20,040 nucleotides of DNA from Flammeovirgaceae bacterium UBA4659 (GTDB taxonomy: Bacteria > Bacteroidota > Bacteroidia > Cytophagales > Cyclobacteriaceae): positions 14,499 through 34,538 of the forward strand of contig DHLV01000038.1 of the NCBI GenBank assembly GCA_002405445.1. The letters are read 5' to 3'. The notes beneath the pieces were generated by a model. That model was not told the origin of the DNA. It was given only the letters and a program-made list of their open reading frames with translations, and did no database searches. Positions 14,616 to 20,040 of this stretch are shown here, piece after piece (position 1 is the first letter of the stretch; each line of letters opens with the position of its first letter). A program made the position numbers and the translations under genes.

Positions 14616-15734
14616 GTGAATCAAGAACGCCTATCATTCATCGCACTACACAGCATATCCGGTGTAGGTGACTACCTGCTCAAGCAACTGATTAGTTATT
14701 GCGGTTCAGCCGAGCAGGTATTTAGAACTCCGAAAGGCAAGTTGATGAAAATACCCGGGGTGGGCGCCATTACTGCAGATGCCATCGCTTCAGAAAAATC
14801 AATCGCACAGGCAGAAAAGGAAATCAGGAAAGCCGAAAAGTACAACACCGAAATTTTGTTTTACACAGACAAAAATTACCCCACCCGATTGAAGAAAATT
14901 GAAGATGCCCCAGCATTGATTTACTATCAGGGCAATGCAGACCTGAACCATCCGAAAACAGTCGGCATCGTGGGCACACGGCAGGCAACGGTGTACGGCA
15001 AAGAAAACGTTGAAAAAATCATCGTTGAACTGCTGCCGCACCAAACGCTGATTGTGAGCGGTCTGGCTTATGGAATTGACATTCATGCCCATAAACACGC
15101 ATTGAAGAACAACCTGCCCACGATTGGCGTGATGGGGAGCGGTATGGACATTATTTACCCGGCTGCCCACAAAGAAACAACCAAAAAGATGATTGAGCAG
15201 GGCGGGCTGTTGACAGAAAATGCCTTTGGTACCAAGCCCGATGCCCACAACTTCCCTGCCCGTAACCGCATCATTGCAGGAATGTGTGATGCTTTGATTG
15301 TAGTGGAGGCTGCCGATAAAGGCGGGGCACTCATTACTGCAGATATCGCCAATTCGTATCACCGCGATGTGTTTGCTGTACCCGGGAATTTGGGAGTAAC
15401 CTACTCGGAAGGGTGCAATAAACTGATCAAAACCAACAAAGCAAACTTGTATTCATCCGTGAAGGACTTGGAATACATCATGAACTGGTCGCTGGAAGGC
15501 AAAAAAGATACAAAACCGAGGCCCACGGCTGTTGCAATAGACTGGGAGAACTTCGATTACGAAGAAAAGAAAGTATTGGCAGTGCTGAAAGAGAAAAGTC
15601 CGGTGCACATTGATGACCTGATGTTGCGGACTGAACTTTCGCCAGGGGTTTTGGCTTCGCTGCTTTTGGGATTAGAGTTTAAGAATGCCGTAGAGTCGTT
15701 GCCGGGCAAAGAATATCGCCTGAGATTGACGTAA
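14616..15734 (+). CDS. dprA: DNA-processing protein A
   Basis: DprA binds incoming single-stranded DNA and loads RecA in natural transformation. The 372 residues show an N-terminal helix-hairpin-helix/SAM-like part (HSISGVGDYLLKQL; KIPGVGAITADAI), then the Rossmann-like DprA core: VGIVGTRQATVYG, VSGLAYGIDIHAHKHAL, GVMGSGMDIIYPAAH, SEGCNKLI and PARNRIIAG with VVEAADKGGALITADIA. A C-terminal winged-helix (DML1-like) domain follows (about 310-372: EEKKVLAVLKEKSPVHIDDL). The start is GTG at 14616 (NQERLSFIALHSI), in the expected position; no suitable ATG lies upstream. Length is normal for this phylum. It follows the MerR-type gene by 89 bases. Confidence 0.96.
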   Translation: MNQERLSFIALHSISGVGDYLLKQLISYCGSAEQVFRTPKGKLMKIPGVGAITADAIASEKSIAQAEKEIRKAEKYNTEILFYTDKNYPTRLKKIEDAPALIYYQGNADLNHPKTVGIVGTRQATVYGKENVEKIIVELLPHQTLIVSGLAYGIDIHAHKHALKNNLPTIGVMGSGMDIIYPAAHKETTKKMIEQGGLLTENAFGTKPDAHNFPARNRIIAGMCDALIVVEAADKGGALITADIANSYHRDVFAVPGNLGVTYSEGCNKLIKTNKANLYSSVKDLEYIMNWSLEGKKDTKPRPTAVAIDWENFDYEEKKVLAVLKEKSPVHIDDLMLRTELSPGVLASLLLGLEFKNAVESLPGKEYRLRLT

Positions 15735-15754
15735 ACGGGCACATGCAAAACTCT

Positions 15755-15762
15755 TACATTTG
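15755..15762 (+). promoter_or_regulatory. -7 element for the DUF4139 gene
   Basis: TACATTTG is a perfect TAnnTTTG match 16 bases before the ATG at 15779. The nearest upstream TTG (15726-15728) is 26 bases away, longer than usual, so the -33 part is uncertain. Confidence 0.5.
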
Positions 15763-15778
15763 AAATCAACAAACAGAA

Positions 15779-17326
15779 ATGAATATGAACCGTGTACAGA
15801 CTGCATTCACACTTTTACTAACCACTGCAACATTCACTCTGCAGGCGCAACAGCCCCTCCCGCTGAAAAAAATTACTGTGTTCAAAAATGGTTCTTGCCT
15901 GCTCACGCGCGAAGGCAAGGCAACCGTAAAAGATGGTGTGGCTCGTTTACCCATACCACAAGAAGTGCTTTTTGGCGGCTATTGGATTGGCGCCACCGGG
16001 GGCAATACCGTGCAATCACTTAGTTTCAAAAATGATAAACTTGAAAAGAAAAAAGCAGCCAAAGAGTTTTGGCAGTTGATCAGTGGGAATGTTGGCAAAA
16101 CAGTGACTGTCTCCGTAGGAAGTAAGAGCAACGAGACCGTCACAGGCAAAATTGTAAGTTTTGAGCGCCAGGCCGGAATAGTGAAACTAAAACAGGAAAA
16201 CGGAAGAATAACCTACTTACAAACACAGAACATTTTTCAGCTGGATTTCAGCGAAGATGCAAATGTAAACTTTATGGAAGACAGCACTTTCCGGATGGTG
16301 TTGCTAAAGCCTGAAAAGCCTGCAAACGACATCAATCTGCAACAGCTTTCCATGCAAGCAGGAGTGAACTGGGTGCCATCTTACCTGTTGAAAATAAAAG
16401 ATGACAAATCAGCACGTTTGGAGATGAAGGCAGTGATTGAAAATGGTATTGAAGATATTACCAACGCAGAAACCGAGTTGGTAGTTGGCTCACCCCAAAT
16501 GTACTTCGGCATGAGGAGGGACCCCATCACCTACGATTACCTGACAACCGAAAGTGGTGTGGACAATGCCGGTGCCTCGCCTATGCAAGCCTTGAGCAAT
16601 GCAGCCTTTGCGCGAGCAGCAAGAGCAGATAAGGCCGAAGATGCATTCGATGGCAATTATTCTACCGAAGGTGAAAAAACCGGAGACTTGTACATCTATA
16701 AAATCGGTAAGGTATCGCTCGCCAATCGCACAAAAGGCAGCTATCCTGTTTTCGCCTCAAACGTTGAATACAAACATCGATACGAAGGAGTGATCGCAGA
16801 CAAAACCAATTACTACAACAGCCGGTTTGTAGATAACAACGAGACCAGTTTTGATGTGTATCACTCGCTGGAAATGAAAAACAACACAGCGATGCCGTTT
16901 ACCACGGCCCCCGTTATGGTGGTAACCGAAAAAGAACAATTTCTGGCTCAGGACTTGTTGACGTACACACCTGCCGGTGGAACGGTAGGCATAAAACTTT
17001 CTAAAGCCATTGACATTGTGATGCGCAACGCAGAAGAGGAAACTCAACGCAACGACTCATACAAAAAAATCAACAGCTACACCTATAGCCGGGTTTTGAT
17101 CAAGGGAAACATATCCATCAACAATTTGCAGAGCACAGAGGTGACAGTGAATGTAACAAAACTATTGGCTGGCACAGTACTTTCGCAGTCAGATGGCGGC
17201 AAAGCCATAAAGACCGGCATTGGGTATGACAACAACCCGAGTTCGACCATTTTCTGGGAAATCAAAATGCCCGTAAACGGCAAGAAGACCCTGACTTATG
17301 AATATGAAGTGTTGTATCGGCAATAG
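15779..17326 (+). CDS. Secreted DUF4139-type protein (MuiA-like, without DUF4140 part)
   Basis: The 515-residue protein has a signal peptide (MNMNRVQTAFTLLLTTATFT, cleavage near LQA-QQ). A second ATG two codons in is equally possible. The N-terminal part (PLKKITVFKNGSCLLTREGKA...VARLPIP) resembles the opening strand region of mucoidy-inhibitor-like proteins. The middle and C-terminal parts have the DUF4139 pattern: AGVNWVPSYLLKI, LEMKAVIENGIEDITNAETELVVGSPQ, SFDVYHSLEMKNNTAMPFTTAPVMV, and the KMPVNGKKTLTYEYEVLY end. The long coiled coil usual between DUF4140 and DUF4139 is missing. Function is unknown. It follows dprA by 44 bases but has its own -7 element. Confidence 0.75.
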   Translation: MNMNRVQTAFTLLLTTATFTLQAQQPLPLKKITVFKNGSCLLTREGKATVKDGVARLPIPQEVLFGGYWIGATGGNTVQSLSFKNDKLEKKKAAKEFWQLISGNVGKTVTVSVGSKSNETVTGKIVSFERQAGIVKLKQENGRITYLQTQNIFQLDFSEDANVNFMEDSTFRMVLLKPEKPANDINLQQLSMQAGVNWVPSYLLKIKDDKSARLEMKAVIENGIEDITNAETELVVGSPQMYFGMRRDPITYDYLTTESGVDNAGASPMQALSNAAFARAARADKAEDAFDGNYSTEGEKTGDLYIYKIGKVSLANRTKGSYPVFASNVEYKHRYEGVIADKTNYYNSRFVDNNETSFDVYHSLEMKNNTAMPFTTAPVMVVTEKEQFLAQDLLTYTPAGGTVGIKLSKAIDIVMRNAEEETQRNDSYKKINSYTYSRVLIKGNISINNLQSTEVTVNVTKLLAGTVLSQSDGGKAIKTGIGYDNNPSSTIFWEIKMPVNGKKTLTYEYEVLYRQ

Positions 17327-17501
17327 TTGAGCCAACGTGAGGCAAATATTGTTTTTGCAGCAGGCAGGAGCCTAAAAAATTACTGTCTGCATTAGTATGT
17401 ACAGTTAAATGTTGATGCCTCTACAATAAACACCAGCATCGTAAGCCTTTCTTGGGCTGATAACGCCAACATCTGGAATTAACGCCAGTGAGCCGCGGCA
17501 C

Positions 17502-17516
17502 CTATCAAGCGGTTGC
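17502..17516 (+). repeat. Degenerate direct repeat, left copy
   Basis: CTATCAAGCGGTTGC resembles CTATTCAAAGCGGGTTGC at 18639-18656, differing by three single-base gaps. It lies in the 203-base gap (17327-17529) downstream of both the DUF4139 gene and the HMG-CoA lyase gene, which also has TAACGCCA twice (17461-17468, 17480-17487). I see no gene or clear terminator in this gap. Confidence 0.3.
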
Positions 17517-17529
17517 AGTGGTGGGTTTT

Positions 17530-18378
17530 TTATGTACCGCTGCTAAAGATCTCGTCTGCCATGTTGAGGGCTTCAACAAAAGCTGTTCGGTTCAACCGAG
17601 GGGCTGCCTGTTTCGAATCGAGGTATGACAGGATTGTTTCGGTGGCGAGGTTACCCACTAGTTCATCTTTCGCCATCGGACAACCGCCAAAACCTTTGAC
17701 TGCACCATCAAATCGCTGACAACCTGCTTCGAACACCGCTTCAATTTTCTCTAAAGCCTTTTGCGGTGAGGAGTGTAGATGTGCGCCAAATTCGATGGAT
17801 GGGAATTGCCTCAGGGCCGAAGAATACAGACTTCTGATCTGATCAGGCTGTGAAACTCCAATTGTATCGGCAAACGAAATAATCGAAATGCCCATGGTGA
17901 CCAATACATCAGTCATTTTCAACACGTGACCAATTGAATAGGGATCTCCGTAAGGGTTACCGAAACCCATGCTGATGTAAGCCACTAGTTTCTTTTTTGT
18001 GGACACACAAATCTGCTGAATATCATCGAGCGCAGTCAGTGCCTCCGCTATTGACTTGTTTGTATTACGCTGCTGAAACGTTTCTGATATTGAAAGTGGA
18101 AAACCAATGTATGCGATGGCATGGTAGCTGCCGGCTTGCTCAGCCCCGCGGGTGTTGGCCACAATGGCCAGCAGCTTTGTGGATGTCAATGTTAATTGTG
18201 AAAGCACCTCGGGCGTGTCGCGGAGTTGTGGGATCGCTTTTGGAGACACAAAACTTCCAAAATCAAGGGTATCAAAACCCACTTCCAACAGTTTGTTGAT
18301 GTAGCGTACCTTTTTTTCTGTAGGTATGAATAATGGTATCCCTTGCATGGCATCACGGGGGCATTCGATCAACTTCAT
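17530..18378 (-). CDS. Hydroxymethylglutaryl-CoA lyase
   Basis: The enzyme cleaves HMG-CoA to acetyl-CoA and acetoacetate, the last step of leucine breakdown. I start at ATG 18378 (MKLIECPRDAMQGIPLFIPT); the upstream in-frame codons up to 18438 look non-coding. The 282-residue product has the TIM-barrel features of the family: catalytic Arg8-Asp9 in CPRDAMQ, GFDTLDFGSFVSPKAIPQL, SFADTIGVSQP (D171), the metal-binding HLH (200-202), and the active-site loop GGCPMAKDE with Cys 233. The usual loop is GGCPYA or GGCPFA, so Met is a mild variant. It is unaccompanied by other leucine genes and lies between two non-coding gaps. Confidence 0.92.
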   Translation of the reverse strand: MKLIECPRDAMQGIPLFIPTEKKVRYINKLLEVGFDTLDFGSFVSPKAIPQLRDTPEVLSQLTLTSTKLLAIVANTRGAEQAGSYHAIAYIGFPLSISETFQQRNTNKSIAEALTALDDIQQICVSTKKKLVAYISMGFGNPYGDPYSIGHVLKMTDVLVTMGISIISFADTIGVSQPDQIRSLYSSALRQFPSIEFGAHLHSSPQKALEKIEAVFEAGCQRFDGAVKGFGGCPMAKDELVGNLATETILSYLDSKQAAPRLNRTAFVEALNMADEIFSSGT

Positions 18379-18724
18379 GGTTTGTTCAAGTTTACCCCAA
18401 GATATGCAAATAGCGATTGCTTTTGCATGAATCACCAATGAAAATCATCTGTGAATCCCCACCCCGGTGGGCCATCAAAACTGGCGTGAGCTATTTCTAA
18501 TATACCTTGGCACGTCAGGCTTAAACGACCAAAAGCCATTGTGGACGGCACGACCCACGCCCCCGCCAAGCACACCCTCTAGGACATTTGCCTATGGGGT
18601 TGTGTACCGTTTACCACTTGCGGCCTGATGTTGTGTGTCTATTCAAAGCGGGTTGCCGGCAGGCTGCAACCAACATCCACTGATAGCATTTCTCCTCTCT
18701 TTTTCTTTCCTTGCTTACGTTTAT
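18379..18724. other. Intergenic region between HMG-CoA lyase and murB
   Basis: About 346 bases without a supported gene. It holds a short GC-rich inverted repeat (CCCACC 58-63 and GGTGGG 66-71 of the 18400s), a stretch rich in C on the + strand near 18551-18580, and the right copy of the degenerate repeat (18639-18656). A pyrimidine-rich run (18690-18712) precedes murB, followed by TACGTTTA (18716-18723), a one-mismatch -7-like element directly before the murB ATG. Confidence 0.5.
18639..18656 (+). repeat. Degenerate direct repeat, right copy
   Basis: CTATTCAAAGCGGGTTGC, partner of 17502-17516 in the same orientation. The two copies flank the HMG-CoA lyase gene. The match is short and gapped and may be chance. 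Confidence 0.3.
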
Positions 18725-19753
18725 ATGATCACCATCGAAGAAGATAAAAACCTGAAGGCATTTAACACCTTCGGCATTGCAGCCACTGCCCGGTATTTCT
18801 GTTGCATTTCGTCTGTGGAACAACTGGTGGAGTTGCAGCAGCAAGACATTTATCAAACCGAAAGGCATTTGATTTTGGGCGGTGGCAGCAATGTGCTTTT
18901 CTGCAGCGATTTTAACGGGCTGGTGGTGTATTGTAACCTCAAAGGAATATCGACTGTGCGTGAAAATGATGAAACCATTACCCTTGCAGTGGCAGCGGGC
19001 GAAGTTTGGCATCATTTGGTGTTGCATTGCGTGAAGAATAACTGGGGTGGTATCGAAAACTTATCGTTGATACCCGGTACCACAGGTGCTGCACCTATTC
19101 AAAACATTGGCGCCTACGGTGTGGAGGTGAAAGACGTGATCGATTCAGTGACTTGCATCGACCTGGTGAGTGGTGAACAGCATGTATTCAACAATGAGCA
19201 ATGTAAGTTTGGCTACCGCGAAAGTGTGTTCAAGCACGAGTGGAAAGAAAAATATTTTATTTCAAGTGTTACTTTAACTCTCACCAAAAAAAATCATCGC
19301 ATTAACACACAGTATGGGGCAATTGGCGATACGCTGCAGCAGATGAACGTTTTAGTGCCCACCATTCAATCAGTAAGCGAAGCCGTGATGCAAATACGCA
19401 GCAGCAAACTGCCTGACCCCTCAGTGATTGGCAATGCAGGAAGCTTCTTTAAGAACCCGTCTATCGCAATTGCGCATTACAACACGTTGCAAAAAAATTA
19501 TCCAACCATTCCAAATTATCCTTCTGTTAATCAGGAAGTTAAAGTACCCGCTGGTTGGTTGATAGAGCAGTGCGGATGGAAGGGAAAAAGGTTTGGTGAA
19601 GTGGGTGTGCATGCACGACAGGCATTGGTGTTGGTGAACTATGGAAATGGAAAAGGAGAAGAAATTTTTTCGCTTGCATCAAAGATCATCGAAAGCGTGA
19701 AAGAGAAATTCAACATCACGCTAACACCTGAAGTGAACATCATAGCACAATAA
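18725..19753 (+). CDS. murB: UDP-N-acetylenolpyruvoylglucosamine reductase
   Basis: MurB is the FAD/NADPH enzyme that makes UDP-MurNAc in cytoplasmic peptidoglycan synthesis. I start at ATG 18725 (MITIEEDKNLKAFNTFGIAA); a start at 18635 would add 30 hydrophobic, non-family residues. The 342-residue protein has the FAD-binding LILGGGSNVLF and NLSLIPGTTGAAPIQNIGAYGVEV blocks, GYRESVF (R166), the catalytic Ser 240 in IGNAGSFFKNP, and the final Glu 336 in LTPEVNII. The YRESVF loop and length match the E. coli-like type I MurB. It appears to be a single-gene unit. Confidence 0.96.
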   Translation: MITIEEDKNLKAFNTFGIAATARYFCCISSVEQLVELQQQDIYQTERHLILGGGSNVLFCSDFNGLVVYCNLKGISTVRENDETITLAVAAGEVWHHLVLHCVKNNWGGIENLSLIPGTTGAAPIQNIGAYGVEVKDVIDSVTCIDLVSGEQHVFNNEQCKFGYRESVFKHEWKEKYFISSVTLTLTKKNHRINTQYGAIGDTLQQMNVLVPTIQSVSEAVMQIRSSKLPDPSVIGNAGSFFKNPSIAIAHYNTLQKNYPTIPNYPSVNQEVKVPAGWLIEQCGWKGKRFGEVGVHARQALVLVNYGNGKGEEIFSLASKIIESVKEKFNITLTPEVNIIAQ

Positions 19754-19814
19754 AAAAAAGTGCAGTTATGAATTTGCTGAGCAAAGAACGAACATGAAAT
19801 TCTGCCGTCAAAAA

Positions 19815-19836
19815 AAAATATTTTGTAAAATATTTT
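19815..19836. repeat. Tandem palindromes upstream of the Lys-rich micro-gene
   Basis: AAAATATTTT occurs at 19815-19824 and again at 19827-19836, each a perfect palindrome, centres 12 bases apart. They lie in an AT-rich tract 60-80 bases before the micro-gene. A curved or UP-like promoter element or protein-binding sites are possible. Confidence 0.5.
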
Positions 19837-19856
19837 TTCAGATTAAATAATTGTTA

Positions 19857-19864
19857 TACATTTC
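19857..19864 (+). promoter_or_regulatory. Possible -7 element of the Lys-rich micro-gene
   Basis: TACATTTC differs from TAnnTTTG only in the last base and lies 31 bases before the ATG at 19896. No TTG stands at the expected upstream distance. Confidence 0.35.
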
Positions 19865-19895
19865 GTAAGTTTTAAACTTAAAATATTAAAACGCT

Positions 19896-19961
19896 ATGGC
19901 AAAAAAACCCGCTAAGAAAGCAGCCAAGAAAGCAAAGAAGGCTGCTAAGAAGAAGAAGTAA
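19896..19961 (+). CDS. 21-residue Lys/Ala micro-protein (histone-tail-like)
   Basis: ATG 19896 opens a frame of 21 codons ending in TAA: MAKKPAKKAAKKAKKAAKKK plus one Lys. Apart from the initiator Met and one Pro, it contains only Lys (13) and Ala (6). The AKKA repeats resemble the tails of bacterial histone H1-like proteins (Hc1/AlgP type), but no folded domain is present. Evidence that it is a gene: a plausible start context, a -7-like element, both AAA and AAG codons in the Lys run, and a strong terminator 25 bases after the stop. Binding to nucleic acid is inferred from charge alone. It could instead be a chance frame in a small RNA gene. Confidence 0.6.
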   Translation: MAKKPAKKAAKKAKKAAKKKK

Positions 19962-19986
19962 TCAAGCAACGCTTGATACTGTCGGA

Positions 19987-20020
19987 GAGCAGTGATCTAG
20001 GATCACTGCTCATTTTTTTT
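19987..20020 (+). terminator. Strong Rho-independent terminator
   Basis: GAGCAGTGATC (19987-19997), a TAG loop and GATCACTGCTC (20001-20011) form a perfect 11-bp stem followed by A and eight T. It ends the transcript of the Lys-rich micro-gene, and perhaps read-through from murB. Confidence 0.93.
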
Positions 20021-20040
20021 GCTCGAGGCGTACGTACCTG

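Noticed and set aside
14799..15362. Long open frame antisense to dprA (187 codons)
   Set aside because: It lies wholly within the well-supported dprA frame, its product has no recognisable motif, and it reads as a mirror of dprA codon structure.
17441..17529. Integron attC site
   Set aside because: TAACGCC repeats and GC-rich inverted pieces caught the eye, but paired core sites with the required spacing and an integrase are not present.
18635..18724. N-terminal extension of MurB (30 residues with a hydrophobic stretch)
   Set aside because: MurB is cytoplasmic and the family sequence begins at MITIEEDKNLKAFNTFGI; the extension is probably non-coding leader.
19754..19800. Terminator directly after murB
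   Set aside because: TTTGC-TGA-GCAAA can form a 5-bp stem, but it is not followed by a T run.

Overview
The window looks like a chromosomal stretch from a Bacteroidota bacterium, most likely of the Cytophagales type. Pointers are: a TlpA-like thioredoxin lipoprotein with a DUF4369-like N-terminus, a BlaI/M56 pair whose peptidase carries a TonB-like C-terminus, a DUF4159 protein, the divergent alaS / M23 peptidase / MerR / dprA neighbourhood, weak Shine-Dalgarno sequences, and several TAnnTTTG-type -7 promoter elements. These are family-level inferences; no taxonomic search was possible. There are no rRNA or tRNA genes, CRISPR arrays or insertion sequences that I can recognise.

Layout. 19-1926 (- strand): two paralogous secreted lipoproteins of unknown function separated by a strong hairpin terminator. 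2004-4904 (+): a DUF4159 protein, then a BlaI-type repressor translationally coupled to an M56 (BlaR1-like) membrane metallopeptidase, with a 16-bp perfect palindrome inside the likely promoter. 4897-10400 (-): alaS-gatB-tlpA-like operon, with tightly coupled junctions; the AlaS protein has a roughly 90-residue, AT-rich extra segment in its middle. 10529-12456 (+): two coupled, membrane-anchored M23 (LytM) peptidases. 12490-13024 (+): a short antitoxin and a PIN-domain (VapC-like) toxin whose first catalytic Asp is replaced by Tyr. 13027-14079 (+): a CapA-like protein directly after the toxin. 14188-17326 (+): MerR-type regulator, DprA, and a DUF4139-type secreted protein. 17530-18378 (-): hydroxymethylglutaryl-CoA lyase in relatively gene-poor surroundings. 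18725-19753 (+): murB. 19896-19961 (+): a 21-residue, almost purely Lys/Ala micro-protein with its own terminator.

How it fits together. Most genes are housekeeping: translation (alaS, gatB), cell-wall construction and remodelling (murB, two M23 peptidases), DNA uptake (dprA) and leucine/ketone metabolism (HMG-CoA lyase). The accessory-looking parts are the toxin-antitoxin/CapA block between the M23 and MerR genes, the AlaS insertion, and the lysine-rich micro-ORF. I see no clear multi-gene novel system; the best leads are the AlaS insertion, the altered PIN toxin and the tiny basic protein.
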